Shown here: one piece after another, positions 41,800 to 49,490 of the stretch
How the letters are laid out: every line of letters starts with the position of its first letter
Numbering within the stretch: position 1 is the first letter of the stretch
Source of the DNA: JAJUFS01 sp036381175
GTDB lineage: Bacteria; Pseudomonadota; Gammaproteobacteria; Natronospirales; JAJUFS01
Reading direction: 5' to 3'
DNA: 64,000 bases
NCBI GenBank assembly: GCA_036381175.1
Contig: DASVDI010000034.1
Coordinates: 42,714-106,713, forward strand
Translations under genes and position numbers: made by a program
The notes under the pieces: model-generated
What the model was told of the DNA's origin: nothing
What the model saw: the letters and a program-made list of their open reading frames with translations, nothing else
Database searches by the model: none

Positions 41800-43266
41800 A
41801 TGCGCATCATCCAGGAAGCCCTCACCTTCGATGACGTCCTGCTGCAGCCCGCCTTCTCGGACATCCTGCCGCGCGACGTCGAACTCCGCACGCACCTGAC
41901 CCGCGAAATCGAGCTCAGCATTCCGCTGCTTTCCGCGGCGATGGATACCGTCACCGAATCGCGCCTCGCGATTGCCATGGCGCAGGAAGGCGGCATCGGC
42001 ATCATTCACAAGAACATGACTGGCGCCGAGCAGGCGAAACACGTGCGCGGCGTGAAGAAATTCGAGTCCGGCGTCATCAAGGATCCGATCTGCGTGAATC
42101 CCGAGATGACGATCCGCGACGTGCTGCTCATCATGCGCGACAACAATATCTCCGGTGTGCCTGTCGTTGACGGTGAATCGCTGGTCGGCATCGTGACCAG
42201 TCGCGATCTTCGCTTTGAAACGCAATTCGACGCGCCGGTGTCGCACATCATGACGCCGAAGGACAAGCTGGTCACCGTGCCCGAAGGCGCGAGCCGCGAC
42301 GAGATTCTCGGCAAGCTGCACACGCATCGCATCGAGAAAGTGCTGGTCACCAACGGCAAGTTCCAGTTGCGCGGCATGATCACGGTGAAGGACATCCAGA
42401 AGGCGAAGGATTTCCCCAGCTCCTGCAAGGACGAGGATGGGCGGCTGCGCGTCGGCGCTGCGGTCGGCACCGGCAAGGACACCGACGAGCGCGTTGATCT
42501 GCTGGTGGAAGCCGGTGTCGATGTGGTCGTTGTTGATACCTCGCACGGCCATTCGATCGGCGTGCTCGACACCGTCAAGCGTCTCAAGCAGCGGCATCGT
42601 GATCTGCAGATCATCGGCGGCAACATTGTTACTGCTGAAGCCGCGCGCGCGCTGGTGGAAGCCGGTGCGGATGGCGTGAAAGTCGGCATCGGTCCCGGTT
42701 CCATCTGCACCACACGCATCATCGCCGGCGTCGGCGTGCCGCAGATCTCCGCGATTGCGAATGTTGCAGCGGAACTGAAGAAAGACGGCATTCCGTTGAT
42801 TGCAGATGGCGGTATCCGTTTCTCGGGCGATCTTGCGAAAGCGATTGCTGCCGGCGGTTATTCGGTCATGATCGGCGGGCTGTTCGCGGGCACGGAAGAA
42901 GCGCCGGGCGAAGTCGAGCTTTACGGCGGACGTTCCTACAAGAGTTATCGCGGCATGGGTTCGCTGGGCGCGATGTCGCAGAAGCAGGGCTCCGCGGATC
43001 GCTACTTCCAGGACGCGACTGACGAAGTCGAGAAACTCGTGCCGGAAGGCATTGAAGGCCGCGTGCCATACAAGGGCCCGCTTGGCCCGATCGTGCACCA
43101 ACTGATGGGCGGATTGCGTTCCGCGATGGGTTACACCGGCTGCCGCAACATCGACGAAATGCGGACGAAGCCGCTGTTCTCGAGAATCACGGGCGCCGGC
43201 GTGCGGGAGTCGCACGTTCACGACGTGCAGATCGTGAAGGAAGCGCCGAATTACCGCATGGAATGA
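41800..43266 (+). CDS. guaB: Inosine-5'-monophosphate dehydrogenase
   Basis: 488 residues from the ATG at 41800. The TIM barrel is interrupted by two CBS domains (about 95-205). The catalytic cysteine loop is KVGIGPGSICTTRI, and the flap contains YRGMGSLGAM. It performs the first committed step to GMP. The start MRIIQEALTFDDVLLQPA matches the family. It is followed by guaA in the usual operon. Confidence 0.98.
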   Translation: MRIIQEALTFDDVLLQPAFSDILPRDVELRTHLTREIELSIPLLSAAMDTVTESRLAIAMAQEGGIGIIHKNMTGAEQAKHVRGVKKFESGVIKDPICVNPEMTIRDVLLIMRDNNISGVPVVDGESLVGIVTSRDLRFETQFDAPVSHIMTPKDKLVTVPEGASRDEILGKLHTHRIEKVLVTNGKFQLRGMITVKDIQKAKDFPSSCKDEDGRLRVGAAVGTGKDTDERVDLLVEAGVDVVVVDTSHGHSIGVLDTVKRLKQRHRDLQIIGGNIVTAEAARALVEAGADGVKVGIGPGSICTTRIIAGVGVPQISAIANVAAELKKDGIPLIADGGIRFSGDLAKAIAAGGYSVMIGGLFAGTEEAPGEVELYGGRSYKSYRGMGSLGAMSQKQGSADRYFQDATDEVEKLVPEGIEGRVPYKGPLGPIVHQLMGGLRSAMGYTGCRNIDEMRTKPLFSRITGAGVRESHVHDVQIVKEAPNYRME

Positions 43267-43276
43267 TCGAACCAAA

Positions 43277-43297
43277 GGGCCGCGCGAGACGCGGCCC
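43277..43297 (+). terminator. Hairpin between guaB and guaA
   Basis: GGGCCGCG (43277-43284), loop CGAGA, CGCGGCCC (43290-43297), without a proper T-run. It may reduce read-through into guaA or stabilise the guaB message. Confidence 0.4.
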
Positions 43298-43335
43298 GCT
43301 TCGTTAGGGCTTCTGAAAAGGCAAGAGAACAACGC

Positions 43336-44910
43336 ATGACGCAAGACATTCACCAGCATCGCATCCTCATCATCGATTTCGGTTCGCAATGGACACAGCT
43401 GATCGCGCGCCGCGTGCGCGAGATCGGCGTGTATTGCGAACTGCGCGGCCCGGACATCAGCGCCGAGGACATTCGCGCGTTCGCGCCGCGCGGCGTGATC
43501 CTTTCCGGTGGACCGGAATCCGTAGCGGGCGAGGGCACACCGAAAGCGTGTCCTGCAATCTATGAACTTGGCGTGCCGGTGCTCGGCATCTGTTACGGCA
43601 TGCACGACATGGCCAACCAACTGGGCGGGAAGGTCGAGCCCGGCACACATCGCGAGTTCGGCATCGAGCGCATGAAAGTCGTCGCGCCATCGCGTTTGCT
43701 GGACGGTATTGAAGATGCGGTGGATGACAGCGGCCAACCGCTGCTCGAAGTGATGATGAATCACGGCGATTCGGTCACCGCACTGCCGGCAGGGTTCGTT
43801 CGCATCGGTGTTTCGCGCGAGGAATCCTGCGCGGCGATGGCGGATGACAAGCGCGGTTTCTACGCGGTGCAGTTTCATCCCGAAGTCACGCAAACGAAAC
43901 AGGGCGCGCGATTGCTGTCGCGTTTTGTACTCGATATCTGTGAATGCGAAGCGCTGTGGGATTCGGCGAATATTATCGATGACGCTGTTGCGGCTGTGCG
44001 CGCACGCGTCGGCGACGGCAAGGTGCTGCTCGGCCTGTCCGGTGGCGTTGATTCCTCGGTTGTTGCCGCACTGTTGCACAAGGCGATTGGCGATCAGTTG
44101 ACGTGCGTGTTCGTGGATACCGGGCTGCTTCGCCTGCATGAAGGCGACCAGGTGATGGCGACATTCGCGCAACACATGGGCGTTAAAGTGATTCGCGTCA
44201 ATGCCGAAGACCGTTTCATGAACGCGCTCAAGGGCGAGCAGGATCCGGAAAAGAAACGCAAGATCATTGGAAACCTGTTCATCGAAATTTTCGATGAAGA
44301 AGCGACGAAAATCGAAGACGTGGATTACCTGGCGCAGGGAACAATCTATCCCGACGTGATCGAATCCGCAGGCGCTTCCGGCAAGGCGCATGTCATCAAG
44401 TCGCACCACAATGTCGGCGGCCTTCCGGAGCACATGAAACTGAAGCTAGTTGAGCCGCTGCGCGAACTGTTCAAGGACGAAGTGCGCAAGGTCGGTGTGG
44501 AGCTCGGTCTTCCGGCGGAAATGGTTTACCGGCATCCGTTCCCAGGTCCGGGGCTTGGCGTGCGCATTCTCGGTGAAGTGAAAAAGGAATATGCAGATCT
44601 TCTGCGCCGTGCGGACGATATTTTTATTGCAGAGCTTCGCAAGCACGACCTCTACGACAAGGTGAGCCAGGCCTTCGCCGTGTTCCTGCCCGTGAAATCC
44701 GTTGGTGTGCAGGGCGACGGGCGTCGCTATGAATACGTCGTCGCGCTGCGTGCCGTCGAGACCATCGATTTCATGTCGGCGCGCTGGGCGCATTTGCCGT
44801 ATGAATTTCTGGATGTGTGTTCGCGGCGAATCATCAACGAAATCGATGGGATTTCGAGGGTTGTTTACGATATTTCGGGAAAGCCTCCTGCCACTATCGA
44901 ATGGGAATAA
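43336..44910 (+). CDS. guaA: GMP synthase (glutamine-hydrolysing)
   Basis: 524 residues. The class I amidotransferase half has ILSGGPESV, the nucleophile C86 (GICYGMHD) and FHPEVTQT. The ATP-pyrophosphatase half has the PP-loop GLSGGVDSSVVAALLH, and the C-terminal dimerisation domain ends KPPATIEWE. It converts XMP to GMP. One difference from most homologues is histidine after GICYGM, where glutamine is usual. It is followed by repeats rather than a terminator. Confidence 0.98.
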   Translation: MTQDIHQHRILIIDFGSQWTQLIARRVREIGVYCELRGPDISAEDIRAFAPRGVILSGGPESVAGEGTPKACPAIYELGVPVLGICYGMHDMANQLGGKVEPGTHREFGIERMKVVAPSRLLDGIEDAVDDSGQPLLEVMMNHGDSVTALPAGFVRIGVSREESCAAMADDKRGFYAVQFHPEVTQTKQGARLLSRFVLDICECEALWDSANIIDDAVAAVRARVGDGKVLLGLSGGVDSSVVAALLHKAIGDQLTCVFVDTGLLRLHEGDQVMATFAQHMGVKVIRVNAEDRFMNALKGEQDPEKKRKIIGNLFIEIFDEEATKIEDVDYLAQGTIYPDVIESAGASGKAHVIKSHHNVGGLPEHMKLKLVEPLRELFKDEVRKVGVELGLPAEMVYRHPFPGPGLGVRILGEVKKEYADLLRRADDIFIAELRKHDLYDKVSQAFAVFLPVKSVGVQGDGRRYEYVVALRAVETIDFMSARWAHLPYEFLDVCSRRIINEIDGISRVVYDISGKPPATIEWE

Positions 44911-44924
44911 GTCTCTCGCCGCAT

Positions 44925-45040
44925 CTTTTCGCCGCATGCTTTGTTGCGGCACTCCTGCGCCTCGTCACGCTTCCCGGCGCGTCTTTTCGCGACATACTTT
45001 GTTGCAGCACTTTTTCCGGCTCGTCACGTACTGAAGTACG
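44925..45040. repeat. Two degenerate 45-bp tandem units with a palindromic end
   Basis: Unit A (44925-44969) and unit B (44983-45028) share CTTTTCGC, CAT(G/A)CTTTGTTGC(G/A)GCAC and CTCGTCACG. Unit B runs into the palindrome CGTACTGAAGTACG (45027-45040). The 280-bp guaA-tadA gap also holds AATCCTG repeats and no open reading frame of note. Confidence 0.7.
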
Positions 45041-45141
45041 CTCCTCGCCGTCAAAAGCACTGCGCCGCGTCTGTCACGAAAATCCACTGCCGGGAAGGCG
45101 ACTGTCGAACCCTTTCCGGATGTCGACTTTCAAAAAGAAAA

Positions 45142-45182
45142 AGAATCCTGTAAATCCTGAGAAATCCTGTTAATCCTGTCCA
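45142..45182. repeat. AATCCTG tandem heptamers before tadA
   Basis: Four copies of AATCCTG lie at 45144-45180, ending in GTCCAT just before the tadA start. The last part, AATCCTGTTAATCCTGTCC, recurs almost exactly (AATCCTGTAAATCCTGTCC) before hutG at 62536-62554. Confidence 0.7.
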
Positions 45183-45190
45183 TCGCCGTT

Positions 45191-45643
45191 ATGAATGAAC
45201 AAGACGAAAAATTCATGCAGCGCGCGCTGGAACTTGCCCGCAAGGGCGAGCAGGCCGGCGAGGTGCCGGTCGGCTGCGTGATCGTGAAGGACGGGGAGAT
45301 CATCGGTGAAGGTTTCAATCATCCGATCAGCGCGCACGACCCGACGGCGCACGCGGAGATCGGTGCGATGCGCGAAGCCGCCGCACGGCTGAACAATTAC
45401 CGCCTTGTCGATACCACGCTGTACGTCACGCTCGAGCCTTGCACGATGTGTGCGGGCGCGATGGTGCATGCGCGTGTGAAACGCTTGGTGTTCGGGGCGA
45501 GCGAGCCGCGCACGGGCGCTGTGGGGAGCGTGTACGACATTGTTCGCGATGAACGGCTGAATCATCGCCTGGAAGTGGAAAGCGGCGTGCTGGCGGATGA
45601 AAGCAGCAGGATGTTGCGGGAGTTCTTTCGGTCAAGGCGGTGA
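45191..45643 (+). CDS. tadA: tRNA-specific adenosine deaminase TadA
   Basis: 150 residues. Zinc deaminase that makes inosine at position 34 of tRNA-Arg(ACG). Zinc and catalytic residues: H54-A-E56 (PTAHAEIGAM) and C84/C87 (EPCTMCAGAMVHAR). The downstream FGASEPRTGAVGS is typical of bacterial TadA. Upstream, the AATCCTG repeats reach to within 10 bp of the start and leave no clear ribosome-binding site. Confidence 0.96.
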   Translation: MNEQDEKFMQRALELARKGEQAGEVPVGCVIVKDGEIIGEGFNHPISAHDPTAHAEIGAMREAAARLNNYRLVDTTLYVTLEPCTMCAGAMVHARVKRLVFGASEPRTGAVGSVYDIVRDERLNHRLEVESGVLADESSRMLREFFRSRR

Positions 45644-45719
45644 GTAGGTTGGGGTGAGGCGTTAGCCGAACCCCAACGATTCGGTGATGTTGGGGTTCGC
45701 GGTGCTCACCCCAACCTGC
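45644..45719. repeat. BIME: inverted pair of GTAG-type REP elements
   Basis: GTAGGTTGGGGTGAG...CGAACCCCAAC (45644-45677) is followed by its mirror copy GTTGGGGTTCG...CTCACCCCAACCTGC (45689-45719). Arms match perfectly over 11 bp inside and 12 bp outside. It sits between the convergent tadA and mltF genes and starts one base after the tadA stop. Confidence 0.85.
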
Positions 45720-45723
45720 AGCC

Positions 45724-47088
45724 TCACAAGGACGACGCGCTCTCCGCTTCGTCCTGCGTCGTCATCCACACCAGGATGTCGTAGTAGCTGCGAATATTTT
45801 CCACGTAGATCACCGGCTCGTGCCCGCGCGCGTAGCCGTATTTCGTCTGCTTGTACCATTTCTTCTGCGTCAAAAGCGGCAGCCGTTCGCGCACGTCGAT
45901 CCAGCGGTCCGGATCGCCGCCCTGGGTTTCGGTGATGATGCGCGCGTCTTCGAGATGCCCGAACCCCACGTTGTACGCGGCGAGCGCCATCCAGGTCCTG
46001 TCCGGTTCCTGGATGCGTTCCGGCACCTGGTCTTTCACCATCTGGAAATACCGCGCCCCGCCGAGGATGCTTTTTTCCGGATCCAGCCGGTTGTCGATAC
46101 CGACGTAATGCGCCGTCGCGCGGGTGAGCATCATGATGCCGCGCACGCCGGTGGGCGAAACGGCTTCGGGGTCCCAGTGCGATTCCTGGTAGCCCATCGC
46201 GGCGAGCAGTTGCCATTCCGCGCCGGTCAACTCGGCCGCTTCCTTGAACGTCTCGCGGTAGGCCGGCAGGCGGGTGTCGATGTGGCGCATGAAAATGCGC
46301 GTGCCGACATAATCGAACTTGTCGGTGTGGCCGAAATGCCGCTCAACGATCTGTTCCAGCCCGCCATTGCGGCGGAGTTCCTCCAGGAATGCGACGGCGG
46401 CGCGGTAGAGGCTGTCGTCATCAGATCGCCGGAACGCCCACGCCAGCGGCTCGGGCTCGCCGAGATCGAAGGCGACCCGGATTTCCGGGTAATAGCGCTG
46501 GTTCAGCGCTACATCGGTGGAATCAGCGACGGTGTAATCGATTTCGCGCTGTGAAACGCGGTAGAGCAACTCTTCCGCCTCGATTTCCTGCTGCGCGACG
46601 AAGTCCAGCTTTTCGTACTCCTCCGCCAGCGCCTGCAAAGCTTCCGCGTGGCTGGAGCCCGCGACCACCTTGATGACGCCGCCCGCCAGGTCCGCGGGCT
46701 CGCGCGGCCGCTCCTCGCCATAGCGGTAAACCACTTGCGGGGTGATCTCCATGTACGGCGGTCCGAACCAGAAATCGGTTTTTCGAATCGGTGTGATCGA
46801 CAGTCCGGCGGCGGCGAGATCGGCTGCTCCGGTTCGAAGCGTGGGGAGAATCTGGCTGAAGCTGTCGGCGGCGAACATCTTGAGTTCGACGCCGAGCCTT
46901 TCAGCGAACAGGCTGGCGAGATCGTATTCAAAACCCGCGTAGCCGTCGGCGCCAAGATAGAAGGTGCTGGGACTGTTGCGCGTCACCACGCGAAGCTCGC
47001 CGCGCTGCTGGATCTGCTCCAGCAGCGAGGGTTCGTTCTCGCACGTGCTGAGCAGCAGGGCGAGCGTGATGATGAGGAGGACTCGCAA
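45724..47088 (-). CDS. mltF: Membrane-bound lytic murein transglycosylase F
   Basis: 454 residues. The N-terminal hydrophobic signal ends LLLSTC, a possible lipobox. A periplasmic solute-binding-like (SBP3) domain (LRVVTRNSPSTFYLGADGYAGFEYDLA) is followed by a lytic transglycosylase domain with MGYQESHWDPEAVSPTGVRGIMMLT (catalytic glutamate) and LAAYNVGFGHLEDARII. It cleaves glycan strands with 1,6-anhydro formation. The closeness to tadA and purL is conserved with E. coli. Confidence 0.95.
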   Translation of the reverse strand: MRVLLIITLALLLSTCENEPSLLEQIQQRGELRVVTRNSPSTFYLGADGYAGFEYDLASLFAERLGVELKMFAADSFSQILPTLRTGAADLAAAGLSITPIRKTDFWFGPPYMEITPQVVYRYGEERPREPADLAGGVIKVVAGSSHAEALQALAEEYEKLDFVAQQEIEAEELLYRVSQREIDYTVADSTDVALNQRYYPEIRVAFDLGEPEPLAWAFRRSDDDSLYRAAVAFLEELRRNGGLEQIVERHFGHTDKFDYVGTRIFMRHIDTRLPAYRETFKEAAELTGAEWQLLAAMGYQESHWDPEAVSPTGVRGIMMLTRATAHYVGIDNRLDPEKSILGGARYFQMVKDQVPERIQEPDRTWMALAAYNVGFGHLEDARIITETQGGDPDRWIDVRERLPLLTQKKWYKQTKYGYARGHEPVIYVENIRSYYDILVWMTTQDEAESASSL

Positions 47089-47303
47089 ACCGCGTTCAAC
47101 CTCGTGACATAGTCACTGAGTGGAATTCGTCCCTATCTTAACCTAATGAGGTTGTGTAGAATTCCGGCCCTTACCTGACAGCCGCTGCACGCATTCCGGA
47201 GTCTTCTGGCGCTGAGAATGTCCACTTGGGTTGACGCATGTATTGACAGTTGCGCCCGGCGTCCCTTTTTGGACACACGCGGTTTTGATGTCGGGCAGGA
47301 CCA

Positions 47304-47393
<90 letters not shown>

Positions 47394-47403
47394 AATGGAA
47401 ATG

Positions 47404-47435
47404 AAAAAGGGGACCCGGTTGAGGGTCCCCTTTTT
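47404..47435 (+). terminator. Terminator of tRNA-Ser
   Basis: AAAAAGGGGACCC, 6-nt loop, GGGTCCCCTTTTT; 11 bp after the tRNA. Strong intrinsic terminator. Confidence 0.93.
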
Positions 47436-47982
47436 CGTTTCCTGGTTGCCGAACGAGAGGGTGGGCTTCGAACCTACGGTAATGGACAACTCGGGTTCGA
47501 ACCGAGGCGTTCATTTTGGCCTGCAATGATCCGCGGAGCGGCGGTCATTCAGCCGAAACGAACCCGAGCTGACCGCGGTTTCAGCGCGCCCTTCATCGCC
47601 CGAAGCGCTATTCTCGTTCCGCGCTGAAGAAGTGGTCATCGCCGCGTATTTCGCGGCAAACCGCGCAGCGGGCACGAAGGGCGAGGGCGTAGCCCGAGTA
47701 ATCCCACCCGGAAATCTTGAGATCAAACGGTCTTTCGTTTTTATTTCCGAAATCGTGATTTCGAGCGTCCTTGCCATGGCAGCGTCGTTTTCCACCCTCC
47801 CCAACTCTTTTTTCCGATTTTCGCGAATTTTGCTGGTGTATCGCTTCCAGCCGGTGGATAATCGGCGGCGAGCAGTTGCGTCCCGCACCTCAAACGAAGT
47901 TTCAGGTCACGGGTCGGCTCTGCGGAGAGAGGTGGGTTTTCCGTAACGCCGCCCCGTTTGTCAAAAATGCAAGTAAGGTTAG
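47436..47982. other. 547-bp gene-free stretch with an inverted tRNA-Ser fragment
   Basis: At 47455-47481 a 27-bp segment (GAGAGGGTGGGCTTCGAACC plus ACGGTA) matches the reverse complement of the tRNA-Ser 3' end with two differences. A further inverted pair CTCGGGTTCG (47490-47499) / CGAACCCGAG (47559-47568) follows. Open frames here (about 100-125 codons on either strand) show no recognisable domain and no ribosome-binding site. The part next to the cold-shock gene may be its long leader. Confidence 0.55.
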
Positions 47983-48201
47983 ATGAGTACTATGTCAGAT
48001 ATGGTTACCGGAACCGTCAAATGGTTCAACGATGAAAAGGGTTATGGCTTTATCGCTCGCGAGGGCGGTTCGGACGTGTTCGTTCACTTCCGTGCCATTA
48101 ACGGTGAAGGCCGCAAGACGCTGCGCGAAGGCCAGCAGGTCACCTTCCAGGTGACGCAGGGCCAGAAGGGCCCGCAGGCCGAGAACGTAACGCCTGAGTA
48201 A
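47983..48201 (+). CDS. Cold-shock domain protein, CspA family
   Basis: 72 residues from the ATG at 47983 with AAGG upstream; the ATG at 47992 is an alternative. A single cold-shock domain has GTVKWFNDEKGYGFIA (RNP1) and DVFVHF (RNP2), and ends KGPQAENVTPE. It binds single-stranded nucleic acid, most likely as an RNA chaperone. It is monocistronic with its own terminator. Confidence 0.95.
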   Translation: MSTMSDMVTGTVKWFNDEKGYGFIAREGGSDVFVHFRAINGEGRKTLREGQQVTFQVTQGQKGPQAENVTPE

Positions 48202-48229
48202 TTGCGAAAGCGCAAGCTGAAGCGATAGG

Positions 48230-48258
48230 AAAAGGCCCCGCAAGGGGCCTTTTCTTTT
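48230..48258 (+). terminator. Terminator of the cold-shock gene
   Basis: AAAAGGCCCC, loop GCAA, GGGGCCTTTTCTTTT; 28 bp after the stop. Clear intrinsic terminator. Confidence 0.92.
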
Positions 48259-48262
48259 GGCA

Positions 48263-48290
48263 AGCCGGCCCCGCGAGGCGGGGCTACCGG
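48263..48290 (-). repeat. REP-like palindrome with GTAG head
   Basis: On the minus strand GGTAGCCCCGCCTCGCGGGGC: GTAG (48284-48287) next to the stem CCCCGC/GCGGGG (48269-48274 and 48278-48283). The GTAG head is as in the elements at 37430 and 45644, although stem sequences differ. Confidence 0.6.
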
Positions 48291-48330
48291 CCCTGTGCTA
48301 TCCTCTGCCGCCGTTCATCCCGCCATCTGT

Positions 48331-48660
48331 ATGCCAATGCCGAACAAACCGCTCTACCGCATCCAGTTCGTCAACCAGGGCCGCATCTACGAGCTTTATG
48401 CGCGCCACGTGAATCATGGCGCGATGCTGGGCTTTCTCGAGATCGGCGATTTCGTGTTCGGCAAGCGGACCGAGGTCGTGGTCGATCCCTCCGAAGAAAA
48501 GCTCAAGGATGAATTTGACGGCGTGAAACGCAGCTTCATCCCCGTGCACGCGGTGATCCGCGTCGATGAGGTCGCGAAAAGCGGGGTGGCGAAGATTTCG
48601 AAGGCGGACGGCAACGTCACGCCCTTTCCCATGTCTTATTTTTCTCCTGATAAAAAATAA
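48331..48660 (+). CDS. DUF1820 family protein
   Basis: 109 residues from the ATG at 48331 (a second ATG at 48337 is equally possible). It reads KPLYRIQFVNQGRIYELYARHV, GFLEIGDFVFG and HAVIRVDEV, which are DUF1820 landmarks. Small soluble protein of unknown function, conserved in gammaproteobacteria. The stop overlaps the next start (TAATG), so it is coupled to the metallo-hydrolase. Confidence 0.88.
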   Translation: MPMPNKPLYRIQFVNQGRIYELYARHVNHGAMLGFLEIGDFVFGKRTEVVVDPSEEKLKDEFDGVKRSFIPVHAVIRVDEVAKSGVAKISKADGNVTPFPMSYFSPDKK

Positions 48661-49421
48661 TGGAATTCGCGGTTCTCGGCAGCGGCAGCGGCGGCAACGC
48701 CAGCCTGGTCAGACATAGCGGCACCTGCGTGATGGTCGACAACGGCTTCTCGGTGAACGAGACCGTGAAACGGCTTGCGCGTCTTGAAACCGCGCCCGAA
48801 TCCATCACCGCCATCCTCGTTACCCACGAGCACGGCGATCACATCAGCGGCGTCGCGCGGTTTGCCGCGAAATTCGATATTCCCGTCTGGATGACCGCAG
48901 GGTCGCACCAGTTTGCGCAGCACAAGGGTCTGGCGGATTCAGGGCTGCTGATCCTGGAAGAGCCGCTGGTCATCGGCGATCTCGAAGTCCTGCCCGTGCA
49001 CGTACCGCACGATGCGCGCGAACCCGCGCAATACGTTTTCACCGACGGTGCGCGGCGCTTCGGAATCCTGACCGATCTCGGCTGCGTCACACCGCACGTG
49101 CTGGAATGTTATTCCGGCCTCGACGCATTCCTGCTGGAAGGCAATCACGACACCGAGATGCTGGCCAACGGGCCGTATCACCATCGCCTCAAGCGCCGCG
49201 TCGCCGGCAACTACGGGCATCTGTCGAACGCGCAGGCTGCAGGCTTGCTGGCCGCTGTCGATACCTCGAAACTGCAGCACATCGTCGCGGCGCATCTTTC
49301 CGAGCACAACAACACCCAGGCGCTGGCGAAAGCGGCGTTTGCGGCGGCGCTGAATTGCGAGGAAGACTGGATCGGAATTGCGCACCAACAACAGGGACTT
49401 TCCTGGCGCGAGATTGCCTGA
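48660..49421 (+). CDS. MBL-fold metallo-hydrolase, YycJ/WalJ type
   Basis: 253 residues. The metallo-beta-lactamase signature is LVTHEHGDHISGVARFA (about 56-72). Further motifs are GILTDLGCVTPHVL, LLEGNHDTEML and HIVAAHLSEHNNT. The start MEFAVLGSGSGGNASLV is that of the YycJ subgroup, hydrolases possibly acting on nucleic acid 5' ends. It is translationally coupled to the DUF1820 gene and lies 69 bp before purL. Confidence 0.88.
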   Translation: MEFAVLGSGSGGNASLVRHSGTCVMVDNGFSVNETVKRLARLETAPESITAILVTHEHGDHISGVARFAAKFDIPVWMTAGSHQFAQHKGLADSGLLILEEPLVIGDLEVLPVHVPHDAREPAQYVFTDGARRFGILTDLGCVTPHVLECYSGLDAFLLEGNHDTEMLANGPYHHRLKRRVAGNYGHLSNAQAAGLLAAVDTSKLQHIVAAHLSEHNNTQALAKAAFAAALNCEEDWIGIAHQQQGLSWREIA

Positions 49422-49490
49422 CCGGTGGAGGCGGGGAGCCCGAATCCTGTAAAATTCGCGCTCCTTTCCACGCACCCCGGGAATCACCGC

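Noticed and set aside
41773..44433. An 886-codon minus-strand frame opposite guaB and guaA
   Set aside because: It mirrors two well-conserved genes in the GC3-driven antisense frame, spans their intergenic hairpin and has no recognisable domain. Length alone is not evidence here.
45142..45182. AATCCTG units considered as a short CRISPR or iteron array
   Set aside because: Units are 7 bp with 2-4 bp spacing and there are no cas or replication genes; the same motif lies in a mobile repeat before hutG, which explains it better.
47511..47888. 125-codon minus-strand frame between tRNA-Ser and csp
   Set aside because: Composition is random-like, there is no ribosome-binding site, and a competing plus-strand frame of similar size covers the same DNA; neither shows a domain.
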